Assembly: GCA_937883785.1 (NCBI GenBank)
Contig: CALGDE010000103.1
Span: forward strand, 1-62,914
Direction of reading: 5' to 3'
Source: an uncultured cyanobacterium
GTDB lineage: Bacteria > Cyanobacteriota > Cyanobacteriia > CACIAM-69d
Length of the DNA stretch: 62,914 bases
Below the pieces are notes generated by a model. It ran no database searches. It was not told the origin of the DNA and saw nothing but the letters and a program-made list of their open reading frames with translations. This document shows positions 47,797-57,468 of this stretch, piece after piece. Each line of letters begins with the position of its first letter. Within the stretch, counting starts at the first letter, position 1. The position numbers and the translations under genes were made by a program.

Positions 47797-47846
47797 GTAA
47801 CGCGTTACAGGGTCTATGGCGCACCACTTTTTAGTTACTCAGTAAC
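47797..47846. promoter_or_regulatory. Twin GTTAC/GTAAC palindromes between acs and fur
   Basis: GTAACGCGTTAC (47797-47808) is a perfect palindrome, and GTTACTCAGTAAC (47834-47846) is a six-base inverted repeat around one base. Their centres lie about 38 bases apart in the divergent spacer between acs and the Fur gene. They do not match the NtcA consensus spacing (GTA-N8-TAC). They are candidate operator sites for an unknown regulator. Confidence 0.45.
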
Positions 47847-48041
47847 AGTTCCTGAAAAATCCCCCAACAAAATGGCGAACCTGGAAGCTTTCTAGAGCAT
47901 AGCGGCTCAGTTTCGCTCACCTGGGCGTTGATAACAGACCTTTAACACCAGCGCCACAACTCTCTTTTGAAGGAATCAACGCCCTAAACCTTGACAAACC
48001 GTAAAGCACTATCGGCAGCAATTATCATTAAGCGATGTTTG

Positions 48042-48071
48042 TTGCAAAAACATCCCGTTGTCCGGTAGTAT
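48042..48071 (+). promoter_or_regulatory. Likely sigma70 promoter of the Fur gene
   Basis: TTGCAA (48042-48047) and TAGTAT (48066-48071) are separated by 18 bases, close to the -35/-10 consensus. Transcription would begin near 48078, so the protein must start at the ATG at 48118 and not at the upstream GTG at 48058. An AT-rich AATTATCATTA just before the -35 box (48020-48030) partly resembles half of a Fur box. Confidence 0.45.
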
Positions 48072-48117
48072 ATTTTCAACAAGGGACGCTTATCGACAAC
48101 AGCAAGCAGGTAATGTC

Positions 48118-48573
48118 ATGTATGCCTACACTGCCCAATCACTCAAAGCAGAGCTAAATGAACGTGGCTGGAGAATGACTCCCCAACGGGAAACAATTCT
48201 GGACGCATTTCAACATTTAGACGAAGGAAAACACCTGAGTGCCGAAGATTTGCACGAGTGTTTGGAACAGACTGGGCAAGGCATTAGCCTTTCCACCATT
48301 TATCGCACCTTAAAACTGATGGCGAGAATGGGTATTCTGCGCGAGCTGGAGCTGGCGGAAGGGCATAAGCATTACGAGATTAATCGCCCTTATCCCCATC
48401 ACCACCATCATTTAATTTGTGTGAAATGCAATAAAACGCTGGAATTTAAAAACGATACAGCGCTGAAAGCTGGGGTGCGCCAGGCAGAAAAGGAAGGGTA
48501 TCACTTGCTGGACTGCCAACTGACAATTCATGCGGTTTGCCCGTCATGTCAGCGTTCCATTGTGCCGATTTAG
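48118..48573 (+). CDS. fur: Fur-family iron-responsive regulator
   Basis: A 151-residue Fur protein. The winged helix lies in residues about 1-85 (GWRMTPQRETILDAF, STIYRTLKLMARMG). The metal-binding/dimer domain contains PHHHHHLICVKC (Cys101, Cys104) and CQLTIHAVCPSC (Cys133, Cys141, Cys144). The overall sequence resembles the FurA type that controls iron homeostasis in cyanobacteria, rather than Zur or PerR, but paralogue assignment by eye is uncertain. The ATG at 48118 fits the promoter at 48042-48071. Confidence 0.92.
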   Translation: MYAYTAQSLKAELNERGWRMTPQRETILDAFQHLDEGKHLSAEDLHECLEQTGQGISLSTIYRTLKLMARMGILRELELAEGHKHYEINRPYPHHHHHLICVKCNKTLEFKNDTALKAGVRQAEKEGYHLLDCQLTIHAVCPSCQRSIVPI

Positions 48574-48767
48574 GGCGTGAATCAATTAAGCGCCAGAAGC
48601 CTTACATAGTGAGGATTCCACGCCCTTTAAGAACTAAGCATATTAGCTTGCATATTAGAGCGACCCCCTGTGATTACTGGCTTTGAGACTTCGGTAACGA
48701 CAGATCCCTACTTTAGATAAGCGTTCTAGATGTCAGGAGAAAAAAGTCAGGGGAACAAGCAAATACA

Positions 48768-48820
48768 GATAAAATAAGTCCCCTTCCAGTGAAGAACGCC
48801 AGAAGGGGACTTATTTTATC
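48768..48820. terminator. Bidirectional terminator, 19-bp perfect stem
   Basis: GATAAAATAAGTCCCCTTC (48768-48786) is the exact reverse complement of GAAGGGGACTTATTTTATC (48802-48820), with a 15-base loop. The AT-rich base gives T-rich runs on both strands, serving the convergent Fur and peptidoglycan-binding genes. Confidence 0.9.
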
Positions 48821-48905
48821 TATCAATGCATCAGCCAATGCATCAGCCGATTTCCCACAGCCGCCATCTCTTTAAAAGGGTGGCAGCAGTTCCCGGCTTT
48901 AGGAT

Positions 48906-50036
48906 TTAAATGCTCAGTCTCAAAGCCTGTTTAGTTCTGGGACCAGCGATTCCGTCCGGGCGTAAACCGTTGGCACGTTGGAAGCGAATCACGGCGTGGC
49001 GAGTAATGGGACCGTAGTAGCCAGTACTGCGGAAGTTGAAATAGCCAAGGGTCTTTAGGCGATTTTGTAGGGCCACAACGTTTTGGTTTTTACCGCCTAC
49101 GCAAGGGATACGACAGCCCCCTGAGTAAGCTGAGCCTGACACTTTCCGATGCCCGACGCGCGTGTAGTAGTTGCCACAGGCAGAGCCAGAGGTGTACACC
49201 GGAGCGGGACGGGACACCGGACGGGGACGCGAGATAACCTGCTGTTGCTGATTAACGACGGGACGGGGAACCCCTTGGGGCACGGCGCGAGGCGGGGCAG
49301 TAAAGGGAGCGCCGCCACTGCCAGCGCCACTGTAAAGGGCTGATCGGGTATTGCCCCCTACAACGCCATCAATAGCTAAACCGCGATCGCGCTGAAATGC
49401 CCTAACCGAGGCAAGGGTGCTGTTGCCAAAATAGCCATCGCTTTGCCCTTGGAAATATCCCAACAGCCTTAGCTGGGTTTGAAGTTGAGTCACCTGGGGC
49501 GATCGCATTCCATATCTTAGATATCCGCCGCTGCCGGGCAGCCTTTGGGGAACGCTACCATACTGCACAGCCTTGGGTCCTACGTTGGGAGCGCCGTTAG
49601 TAGTGGAAACGGGGCGACGTACATCTTCACGAAAAGCACCGTCGCCGCCAAGGAAGCCCATTGTTGCCCCATTAGCCACATCCGCAAGGGACGTCGGACG
49701 CTCATTATTGATTTGAAAATTGGGAAGGGGTTTCAGGCTTGACTCGCTCTTATTGCCCTCGGCACCACTCATGGCGCGTTCAATAAATTCAACGCCGCTG
49801 TTCCCAGAAGCGTTCGTTTGGGCGATCGCCGCCGTTCCCACAACCCAACTGCTGGTGGCAACGCCCACCGCCAAAAAGCCCACCCATCCAGCACTGGATA
49901 ATTTGGGCTGAGAAAGGGTTCGACACCAATTAGGCAGGAAGTTCGATAGCACCACCATAAGTTCCTCAGAAGCGATCGCCGGATCGCTTTGGGGATTGTG
50001 GGCTAGCGTCATATGGGGATATGCCAAAGTTTCCAT
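48906..50036 (-). CDS. Exported peptidoglycan-binding protein, two PG-binding domains
   Basis: A 376-residue protein. A hydrophobic segment at about residues 48-73 (AGWVGFLAVGVATSSWVVG...) ending near AIAQT is a late signal or anchor. A Ser/Asn-rich region follows. Two PG_binding_1 domains come next: one at about 170-235 (RSPQVTQLQTQLRLLGYFQG) and one at the C-terminus, about 315-375 (VVALQNRLKTLGYF). Such domains bind peptidoglycan. No catalytic domain is visible. The ATG at 50036 has GAGG at a good distance; a TTG at 50057 is in frame but less likely. Confidence 0.85.
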   Translation of the reverse strand: METLAYPHMTLAHNPQSDPAIASEELMVVLSNFLPNWCRTLSQPKLSSAGWVGFLAVGVATSSWVVGTAAIAQTNASGNSGVEFIERAMSGAEGNKSESSLKPLPNFQINNERPTSLADVANGATMGFLGGDGAFREDVRRPVSTTNGAPNVGPKAVQYGSVPQRLPGSGGYLRYGMRSPQVTQLQTQLRLLGYFQGQSDGYFGNSTLASVRAFQRDRGLAIDGVVGGNTRSALYSGAGSGGAPFTAPPRAVPQGVPRPVVNQQQQVISRPRPVSRPAPVYTSGSACGNYYTRVGHRKVSGSAYSGGCRIPCVGGKNQNVVALQNRLKTLGYFNFRSTGYYGPITRHAVIRFQRANGLRPDGIAGPRTKQALRLSI

Positions 50037-50248
50037 CGGTGCCTCGCGATGACCCAATTGAGAGTTGAAGGTTGAAATTTAGCGACTGGCAACGGTGTCA
50101 CAGGTGTTTAAAGACACAAGGATCACCTCTACTATGTCGGGGATTTATATAGTTCTAGCGCGTCACGTTGGCAATCTAGACAAATTTCGTTAAGTATTCA
50201 TTAGGTCATTGTTGGCGACAGTCTAGGTAAGAAGAGAGTCGTAGGGAT

Positions 50249-52156
50249 ATGGGTAAGGCGGGGGGCGATGAAGGAATGTTGCAAAATTTAACAAACCCCG
50301 ATGTTTCGGGCATTGCTGGCGTCAAGATTCCCGACGTCGCCCAAACTTTTGTGCCGAGAGCGGTGGATGCGGAGTCTGGGAAAAATTCGGCGGCGCAGTT
50401 TCCCCTCGGAGGGTTGGGGGCAGCTTGGGTAGTGCGATCGCCCGACGGCTCCTTCCGCTTCCGATGTCCTCTTTCAAAGAATCAGCCCAAAGAGACAATA
50501 ACCGCATTTCCCATATCCGGTTGTCAGTTTTCAGTTTTTGAACAGGTGGAAGGGAAAGCGTCCAAAGCCTATGCCCTTGCCCCCTCGCCGTCTCAGGATC
50601 AATCCCTAAGTCAATGGCAGTGGTATCCAGCGAGCGACTCTGGCGCAGATAACGGCACGGCGAACGCAGTGATACACCATCTCTACCCGCGCAGTTGGTA
50701 TAGCTACGGCGGCGTGTTTCAAAGTCAAATTTTGTGCGATCAATTCTCGCCGATTTTGCCCGGTAATTACCAGGAAAGTAGCTACCCCGTCGCCGTTTTT
50801 GAGTGGCGTTTTTACAACCCCAATGACGTTCCCGTCACCCTTAGCGTGATGTTGAGCTGGGAGAATCTAATTGGCTCCGTGGTGGGCGATCACAATGGTT
50901 CACCAACGCTGAAATTCAACCAATCCGGCGGCAACTTTAATCGATGGGTGGAAGATTTTTTCCGGGTGGGCTGCACCCTGATGAACACCCAAGCCCTGGG
51001 GAGCGAGGGCTACCTCACCACGAAAGAAGCGCCTCCGGTCAATCAAGGCCAGTGGGCAATCGTCACGGCAGAAAACCCGGCGGTGGAGGTGTTCCACCAC
51101 ACCCGGTGGCGACCAGACGGGGACGGGAGCGACCTGTGGGATAGCTTTGCCGGAGACGGGTCATTGCCCAATGAAAACGGAGAAGCGGCAACGGATCCAG
51201 GGGAACGTCTGGGGGCTGCGATCGCCGTTCGATTTACGGTGCGTCCCGGTCGCAGTCGCACGATTCCCTTTATTTTGAGCTGGGATTTGCCCACCTCCAG
51301 CGTAGAGACGGCACCGGTGGGACCTATGCCCTATCGATTTACAGACTTTTTCGGGCGCGATGGGCAAAATGCTTGGTATATGGCTCGCACCGCCCTTAAG
51401 CATTACGACACCTGGCGCAGCAGCATTGACCAATGGCAGCAGTCAGTGGCGATCGCTGGTTCCTTATCAAAGGCTTCAATCGCTGACAATGCGGAAGGAG
51501 CTGACGATGCGGAAGGATTAGGCTCAATAGCAAATCTAAGAACCGCCGCTATTAATGGCTTGCACCAGTTAGCCAGTGATTTAGCCCCCTGGACCGCGGC
51601 CGATGAGCTCCATCCTAGGGGGCAGCTTTGGACAGGTGATCGCTCCAGATTTAGAGACACTTGGGCATTGCACAAACTTTGGCCCGATCTGGAGCAATCT
51701 CAAATTCGCAGTGCCTTAACCCAGTCGCCGAAAACCCTAACTGAGGCAGTCCACCTGATATTGCGCCTCCACCGTAGCCATAAAGCAGATCCGAATTTTA
51801 TCGAGTTGGCAGAGCTATGGGCAGTGCTCACCGGCTCTCTGGAGTCTTTACTGGGGGAGTGGCTAGACAACTCCACTCAAAGTGACACCGGTGTGATCGA
51901 CTTAGTTGCCCCGGCATTGGAAGCGGCGATCGCCATGACCCAAGATTTGCTCGACCATCAGGTTGAATGGCTCTTTCCCGGCCATACCTCGCCGGTCTCT
52001 CCAGCACAATTAGCAACATCCATAGACACTTACACCCAACTGCGGCAACAGGGAGACAATTTCCCCGCCCCATCACCGAAGGTCTCAGATTCAATGTCCA
52101 CAAACCAAGGCATAGAACTTTGGGGGGGTGGGGTATCTCTGGAGAGTCAGCAATAA
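50249..52156 (+). CDS. GH116-family protein lacking catalytic residues (pseudoenzyme candidate)
   Basis: A 635-residue protein. The N-terminal 320 residues match the beta-sandwich domain of bile-acid beta-glucosidase/GBA2-type GH116 enzymes (FPLGGLGAAWVVRSPDGSFR, HHLYPRSWYSYGG, FEWRFYNPNDVPVTLSVMLSWEN). The C-terminal part aligns with the helical catalytic domain, but it is shortened. The segment that in GBA2 carries the nucleophile Glu, between the E-x-x-P-x-G-x and LWP-x-L blocks, reads HPRGQLWTGDRSRFRDTW here with no such Glu. The later acid/base Asp block is absent. Typical family members are about 800 residues. It is probably non-catalytic and may bind a glycolipid or glycan. It is not a simple frameshift, since the frame runs on with protein-like sequence. 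Confidence 0.75.
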   Translation: MGKAGGDEGMLQNLTNPDVSGIAGVKIPDVAQTFVPRAVDAESGKNSAAQFPLGGLGAAWVVRSPDGSFRFRCPLSKNQPKETITAFPISGCQFSVFEQVEGKASKAYALAPSPSQDQSLSQWQWYPASDSGADNGTANAVIHHLYPRSWYSYGGVFQSQILCDQFSPILPGNYQESSYPVAVFEWRFYNPNDVPVTLSVMLSWENLIGSVVGDHNGSPTLKFNQSGGNFNRWVEDFFRVGCTLMNTQALGSEGYLTTKEAPPVNQGQWAIVTAENPAVEVFHHTRWRPDGDGSDLWDSFAGDGSLPNENGEAATDPGERLGAAIAVRFTVRPGRSRTIPFILSWDLPTSSVETAPVGPMPYRFTDFFGRDGQNAWYMARTALKHYDTWRSSIDQWQQSVAIAGSLSKASIADNAEGADDAEGLGSIANLRTAAINGLHQLASDLAPWTAADELHPRGQLWTGDRSRFRDTWALHKLWPDLEQSQIRSALTQSPKTLTEAVHLILRLHRSHKADPNFIELAELWAVLTGSLESLLGEWLDNSTQSDTGVIDLVAPALEAAIAMTQDLLDHQVEWLFPGHTSPVSPAQLATSIDTYTQLRQQGDNFPAPSPKVSDSMSTNQGIELWGGGVSLESQQ

Positions 52157-52436
52157 ACCCCGAAGGTAACGCAAAATGTAGGTTAACTTCGGTTCAAATG
52201 GCTAGTTAGTTAATAGCCAGGACATACAAGTTTCCATCGGAGGATGCGGCGGCGTGCTGAACATCGCATCGTGGCTGTATACCCACTTAAGCTATTTAAT
52301 TGTTTATCTAGGCTGTTGATCCGGCTAAATTTATCAAACTGGATTGCTTCCCGTTCCACGATCGCCCCCATGCGGTTTCCGTGCGCTCTACCGTCAACCC
52401 CCTGCGGTTGTCGCCTCGTTTATTCCCTTTTCTGCA

Positions 52437-54770
52437 ATGCAGTCAGCCTCCCTCAGCCATTTAATTTGTCCCAACCCATCCTGTCAGGCACCCAATCCTG
52501 TGGGACAAGCATTTTGTGGATCCTGTCAAACGCGGCTATCGGTGGTGACCCTTTACGCCCCTTCGTTGGAAGACTGGGCGGGCCCCCAAAAGAATCGGCT
52601 GGTGGGCGATCGCTATCGATGGTGTGGGCGGGGCGTTTTTGTGGACCACAAGCCCGGGCTAGTCCCTGACGCTCCTGATGAAGTGCCCACGGGAATCGCG
52701 GTGTATTTGCGCCTATTTGAACAGCGCCCTCAAGTGCCGATCCCCTATGGTCAAGTGCAGGTGGATGGGCGATCGCGCTTACTGCTGGAGGATGCTCCGG
52801 TAACTTTAACGGGGGAAATGCGTCTGCCGGATATTCGCCAAGAATGGAGTCAGGCAACCACCTTGCGGCAGCTTAATTGGCTGTGGCAAATTGCCATGTT
52901 GTGGGATCCCCTCCAGCGGCTGCAGTGCGAAGGCACATTGCTCAATGCCCAAAAAATTCGCATTGAAGGCAGTTGGGTACGCCTGCTATCCCTGGATTAT
53001 CAGCCGTCCAATCGCCCCCTGAAAGCAGCGGACCTGGTGCGAGAATGGCTCGCCTGGTCCAGCAAAAGTCGTGCCCCCCTAAAACAGGGGCTGACCCAAC
53101 TGCTGGGACAGCTTATGGAAGAAGGGCACAGCAGCGGCACGGCGATCGCCCAGATATTAAAGAACTGGATCGTGGAATGGTCCGCTGGACAGCCCCCCTG
53201 CAATAGCACCGTCGCCGCCTTCACCGATCTCGGTCCCAGTCGCGATCGCAACGAAGATGCCTGCTACCCTCCGTCCAGCAGCGGCACCACTGCCCCTGGC
53301 GATCGCACCCTTGCCATCGTGTGCGACGGACTGGGGGGGCACGACTCGGGAGAAGTCGCCTCCATGTTGGCGATTCAAACGATTCAAACCAAACTGGGGC
53401 AACATCTGACCCGTAGAACGGGAGCGCCATCGAGTATGGACAGATCTGCCACCAGGGGCACATACACAGAGACCCTGCGCGAAAGCTTTTTGGACGCCAA
53501 CGGTCAAATTTCTGCCCAAAACGATAAAGAAGCGCGGGAAGAGCGTCAGCGCATGGGCACCACCGCCGTGGTTACCCTCCAACAGGGGCGACTCCTATAC
53601 TCCGCCAGCTTGGGGGACAGTCGCATTTACCGCATCACCGCCCACAACTGCTACCAAATCACCACTGATGATGACCTCGCGTCACGGGAAGTGCGGCTGG
53701 GCTATGGTTTTTACCGGGATATTTCCCAAGCGCCCACCGGTGGCGCCCTGGTACAGGCTTTGGGCATGGGGTCATCGGAATATCTATCCCCAGGCATTCG
53801 CCCTTTGGTGCTTGATGAGGACTGTATTTTCCTATTGTGTTCCGATGGCGTCAGCGACTTTGACTTTGTGGAGCGTTACTGGCGCGACATTTATGGCTAT
53901 GTCAGCCAAGGGCAATCTTTAGATCAGGTTGCTCAAAATATTGTGCGCCTCGCCAACCAGGTCAACGGTCACGATAACGCCACCGCCGCATTGGTGCAGG
54001 TACAGGGTCATTTGGAACAACTCCACGAAACCGATGTGCCGTTAACTCTGCCCGCCGCGATCGCCCCGCCATCGGGCAGCACCAACATCAATAACCCGTT
54101 CGTAGAGCCCGCCAATGCGGTGGCGCCGGACACCACCACCACCACCTCAGTGTCCGGGCGATCGCCAACCTCTCATACGCCCACCCAACTTCCCCAACCC
54201 GCACCGAAGTCTGGGCGATCGCCCCTGGTTATCGCCGTGGTGCTGATTGCCGCCGGGCTTCTAGCGGCACTGCTGTGGCCCAGCCTACGCAATTTAATTG
54301 AGGCGAATCGGTCCACCGCCCCTGCTGACACCAGCGAAACATCGCCGTCACCGCCCGCTGCCGATCCTAACGCTGCCGCGGCGAGTCCCTTCAGCACCAA
54401 CAGCATTGTGCAAACCATTGCGCCTTTGCCAGGAACAACAACCTTGCGCCGTCGCCCGCGTATGGATGCCGGCTCTACGATTAACCTGAGCACTAATCAG
54501 TACTTGTTGATTGTGGAAGTAACCAACGCCCAAGACAGCACGGACCTATCGGCAGAAAGCTGGCTTAAGGTCAGCATTTGTGGCGCCATTGCCGTGGACA
54601 ATCCCAACGTGGTCGTTGAACGCGAGCCCCCCGTTTCAGGATGGATCGAACGGTCCGTGTTAACCGCGATCGCCCAGCCCATTGCCGACCCCGACCCCGC
54701 CGTTACGGAAGCTTGCACCTATGCCCAACCACAGTCGTCGCCACCTTCTACGCCGACGTTGGCACCGTAG
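52437..54770 (+). CDS. PP2C-type Ser/Thr phosphatase with zinc ribbon and membrane anchor
   Basis: A 777-residue protein. An N-terminal zinc ribbon (Cys11, Cys16, Cys27, Cys30) is followed by a region of about 200 residues (40-250) that resembles a degenerate kinase-like fold but shows no kinase catalytic motifs. A PP2C domain follows at about 262-525: FTDLGPSRDRNEDACY, CDGLGGHDSGE with Asp297, LYSASLGDSRIYRI, LLCSDGVSDF and GHDNATAALVQ supply the metal-binding Asp residues. After a Pro/Thr-rich linker comes one membrane helix (about 596-616) and an SH3-like tail. The ATG at 52437 is used; a TTG at 52344 is in frame. It dephosphorylates Ser/Thr proteins; partners are unknown. Confidence 0.88.
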   Translation: MQSASLSHLICPNPSCQAPNPVGQAFCGSCQTRLSVVTLYAPSLEDWAGPQKNRLVGDRYRWCGRGVFVDHKPGLVPDAPDEVPTGIAVYLRLFEQRPQVPIPYGQVQVDGRSRLLLEDAPVTLTGEMRLPDIRQEWSQATTLRQLNWLWQIAMLWDPLQRLQCEGTLLNAQKIRIEGSWVRLLSLDYQPSNRPLKAADLVREWLAWSSKSRAPLKQGLTQLLGQLMEEGHSSGTAIAQILKNWIVEWSAGQPPCNSTVAAFTDLGPSRDRNEDACYPPSSSGTTAPGDRTLAIVCDGLGGHDSGEVASMLAIQTIQTKLGQHLTRRTGAPSSMDRSATRGTYTETLRESFLDANGQISAQNDKEAREERQRMGTTAVVTLQQGRLLYSASLGDSRIYRITAHNCYQITTDDDLASREVRLGYGFYRDISQAPTGGALVQALGMGSSEYLSPGIRPLVLDEDCIFLLCSDGVSDFDFVERYWRDIYGYVSQGQSLDQVAQNIVRLANQVNGHDNATAALVQVQGHLEQLHETDVPLTLPAAIAPPSGSTNINNPFVEPANAVAPDTTTTTSVSGRSPTSHTPTQLPQPAPKSGRSPLVIAVVLIAAGLLAALLWPSLRNLIEANRSTAPADTSETSPSPPAADPNAAAASPFSTNSIVQTIAPLPGTTTLRRRPRMDAGSTINLSTNQYLLIVEVTNAQDSTDLSAESWLKVSICGAIAVDNPNVVVEREPPVSGWIERSVLTAIAQPIADPDPAVTEACTYAQPQSSPPSTPTLAP

Positions 54771-54994
54771 CGACTGACCCAGGTAAATCCGCAGCGGGTC
54801 AGGGGTGATCGCCAACTGTTTAACTGTTTTCGTTAGTTGTCTTTTCTGTGGGTACATGCCTCCGAAACACAAGGCTTTCAGACGGCACCGATGATGCCCG
54901 CCGGACACCACAAATCACCAAGAACACAGGCTGCGTGAACCATTGGGGTGAATTTCAGCGATAATGCCCGTTGGCGAGCCAGGGAAAAAGCCCC

Positions 54995-55303
54995 ATGAAA
55001 TACTTCTTTTTGTCCGAGGGATGGAGCATTGGTCGAGTTTGGAGCACTGATGGGCTATGGAATGAAGTTGCCTGGCGTCGCTCCCCGACCATTGACCGCA
55101 TGAGCGTTTCCATTGTGGAAAAAGGGGAAGCTCTCTGGCTTTACCGTGCGGAAAAAGAAGTCGTCATGTTGGAAGTGAAACCCACCGAAGCCGCCGGGTC
55201 CCAGGCGATCGGTCAGGTGGTGCTTAAGCGCTTAATGGACGCTGATCAGGTCATCGAGCGCCTTGCCCAGAGTCGCGCCTGCTTTCAAGCGGACACCCTT
55301 TAA
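54995..55303 (+). CDS. Small conserved-looking protein of unknown function
   Basis: A 102-residue protein starting MKYFFLSEGWSIGRVWSTDG. It has a mixed alpha/beta composition, no membrane segment and no recognisable motif. I chose the ATG at 54995, preceded by AGGGA about ten bases upstream. A GTG-type earlier start (54971) would add eight residues. It lies between the PP2C gene and psbB on the same strand. Confidence 0.6.
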   Translation: MKYFFLSEGWSIGRVWSTDGLWNEVAWRRSPTIDRMSVSIVEKGEALWLYRAEKEVVMLEVKPTEAAGSQAIGQVVLKRLMDADQVIERLAQSRACFQADTL

Positions 55304-55697
55304 AGTTTCTAGCAAGTCCAGCTGCGCCTTGTTACGCATTATTTCGTCCTGTTACTTCTTCAGGTCCTAGTAAAAACCTATTTTTCGGCACCGGTTTGCA
55401 ACGTGTAACAGCAGGATTTTGCCCAGGATTTCAGGGAAACTTTCGGCGATCGCCCCATGCTAGTTCGCGCCTGCCCAACGCCTCCATCGGTCTAAGTCTG
55501 CTTGCGATCAGTGTTGCGACTCGTTACACTTTCCTAAATAACTGCCTTTGTGGACTCTTATATAAGACCCATATCTAGAGGTGTTGAGGCTCATGCTCAT
55601 TCGCAAGCTCTTTTGCAGTAAGCCCTCGAATAAACGCTAAGTTTCATGCCTTCAGTACCGCACACATACCAATAAAGACTTAGGAGGAGAGTAGTCA
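55304..55697. other. psbB leader region
   Basis: 394 bases upstream of psbB without a supportable gene. It contains an AT-rich TTATATAAG (55558-55566), a possible -10 region, and AGGAGGAGAG (55683-55692) as the psbB ribosome site. Confidence 0.5.
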
Positions 55698-57233
55698 ATG
55701 GGACTACCGTGGTATCGCGTGCATACAGTCGTCATTAATGACCCCGGGCGACTGATTGCCGTTCACTTAATGCATACCGCCTTGGTGGCCGGCTGGGCCG
55801 GTTCCATGGCGCTATACGAACTAGCCAACTTTGACCCCAGCGACATGGTGTTAAATCCCATGTGGCGTCAGGGAATGTTTGTGCTTCCCTTTATGGCTCG
55901 CCTAGGGGTAGACAAATCCTGGGGAGGCTGGAGCATCACCGGCGAATCCGTAACCGATGTTGGTTTCTGGAGCTTCGAAGGTGTTGCCACCGCCCATATC
56001 GTTCTATCCGGCTTGCTATTTTTGGCTGCCGTTTGGCACTGGGTTTTCTGGGATCTAGAGCTGTTCACCGACCCCCGTACCGGTGAGCCCGCCCTGGACC
56101 TACCCAAAATGTTTGGTATTCACCTGTTCCTATCTGGACTTCTTTGCTTCGGCTTTGGAGCGTTCCACCTCACCGGTCTGTGGGGACCTGGAATGTGGGT
56201 TTCTGACCCCTATGGTCTTACCGGCCATGTGCAGGCGGTCGCACCGGAGTGGGGACCCTCAGGATTTAATCCTTTTAATCCTGGCGGTATTGTGGCTCAC
56301 CATATTGCAGCTGGTATCGTCGGCATCATCGCTGGTCTATTCCACCTCAGTGTTCGCCCCCCCGAGCGCCTGTACAAAGCGCTGCGTATGGGTAACATCG
56401 AGACGGTACTGTCCAGCAGTATTGCTGCGGTGTTCTTTGCTGCCTTCGTGGTGGCTGGAACCATGTGGTACGGCAACGCTTCTACGCCCATTGAGCTATT
56501 TGGTCCGACCCGTTATCAGTGGGACAGCGGTTACTTTCAAGAGGAAATTGACCGCCGGGTTGAGGCTGGCATTGCTTCCGGCATGAGCCAAGCGGACGCC
56601 TGGGCGACGATTCCCGATAAGCTGGCGTTCTACGATTACGTTGGCAACAGCCCCGCAAAAGGTGGTTTGTTCCGTACCGGTGCCATGGTTAGTGGTGACG
56701 GTATTGCTGAGGGTTGGTTAGGTCACCCGGTGTTTACCGACTCTGAAGGTCGTGAGCTAACCGTTACTCGCCTACCGAACTTCTTCGAGACTTTCCCCTT
56801 GATTTTGCGGGATGAGAATGGCGTGGTTCGCGCAGATATTCCTTTCCGTCGTGCAGAGTCTCGTCAGTCTGTGGAGCAAACCGGCGTAACCGTTCAGGTT
56901 TACGGTGGTGAGCGCGGTGGTGAAACCTTCACCGATCCGGCTGATGTGAAGCGCTGGGCTCGTCAAGCTCAATTGGGTGAGCCTTTTGCCTTTGACCGGG
57001 AAACCTTGGGTTCTGACGGTGTATTCCGTACCAGTCCTCGCGGTTGGTTCACTTTTGGTCACGCGGTCTTTGCTTTGCTGTTCTTCTTTGGTCACATTTG
57101 GCACGGTTCTCGGACCTTGTTCCGCGACGTATTCGCCGGTGTGGAAGAGGATATGATCGAGCAGGTAGAGTGGGGCGCCTTCTTGAAAGTGGGTGACAAA
57201 AGTACTCGCCGTAGCGAAGTTCAGCAGCGCTAA
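55698..57233 (+). CDS. psbB: Photosystem II chlorophyll protein CP47 (PsbB)
   Basis: A full-length 511-residue CP47, starting [20 protein letters not shown]. It has six membrane helices with His ligands for antenna chlorophyll, and the large lumenal loop between helices 5 and 6 (about 260-450) that contacts the oxygen-evolving centre. A perfect hairpin terminator follows at 57295-57324, before psbT. Confidence 0.99.
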   Translation: MGLPWYRVHTVVINDPGRLIAVHLMHTALVAGWAGSMALYELANFDPSDMVLNPMWRQGMFVLPFMARLGVDKSWGGWSITGESVTDVGFWSFEGVATAHIVLSGLLFLAAVWHWVFWDLELFTDPRTGEPALDLPKMFGIHLFLSGLLCFGFGAFHLTGLWGPGMWVSDPYGLTGHVQAVAPEWGPSGFNPFNPGGIVAHHIAAGIVGIIAGLFHLSVRPPERLYKALRMGNIETVLSSSIAAVFFAAFVVAGTMWYGNASTPIELFGPTRYQWDSGYFQEEIDRRVEAGIASGMSQADAWATIPDKLAFYDYVGNSPAKGGLFRTGAMVSGDGIAEGWLGHPVFTDSEGRELTVTRLPNFFETFPLILRDENGVVRADIPFRRAESRQSVEQTGVTVQVYGGERGGETFTDPADVKRWARQAQLGEPFAFDRETLGSDGVFRTSPRGWFTFGHAVFALLFFFGHIWHGSRTLFRDVFAGVEEDMIEQVEWGAFLKVGDKSTRRSEVQQR

Positions 57234-57294
57234 ATTGGTTAGCTAGTAAGCTGATGCTTAATGCTGGAAAAGTTGAGATATTTTCTCGATGATG

Positions 57295-57324
57295 AAAGGG
57301 CAGTCCTATGGGGCTGCCCTTTTT
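57295..57324 (+). terminator. Rho-independent terminator of psbB
   Basis: AAAGGGCAG (57295-57303) and CTGCCCTTT (57314-57322) form a perfect nine-base stem with a ten-base loop, followed by TT. It lies 61 bases after the psbB stop and before psbT. Confidence 0.88.
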
Positions 57325-57468
57325 AGGTTACTGGTGCGAAAAGCTTGCAGTGCGTAAATTGCTGGCGCGATCGCCCTCTTGCCTTGGTAAACTAGCGTTA
57401 AGCTCTGAGTCCGTTTCCAGGGCGTTTTTTGAACATTTCTAAGGCGAATTAATTTAAGGCGAATAATC

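Noticed and set aside
47797-47808. NtcA binding site
   Set aside because: The palindrome has six bases between GTA and TAC, not the eight required.
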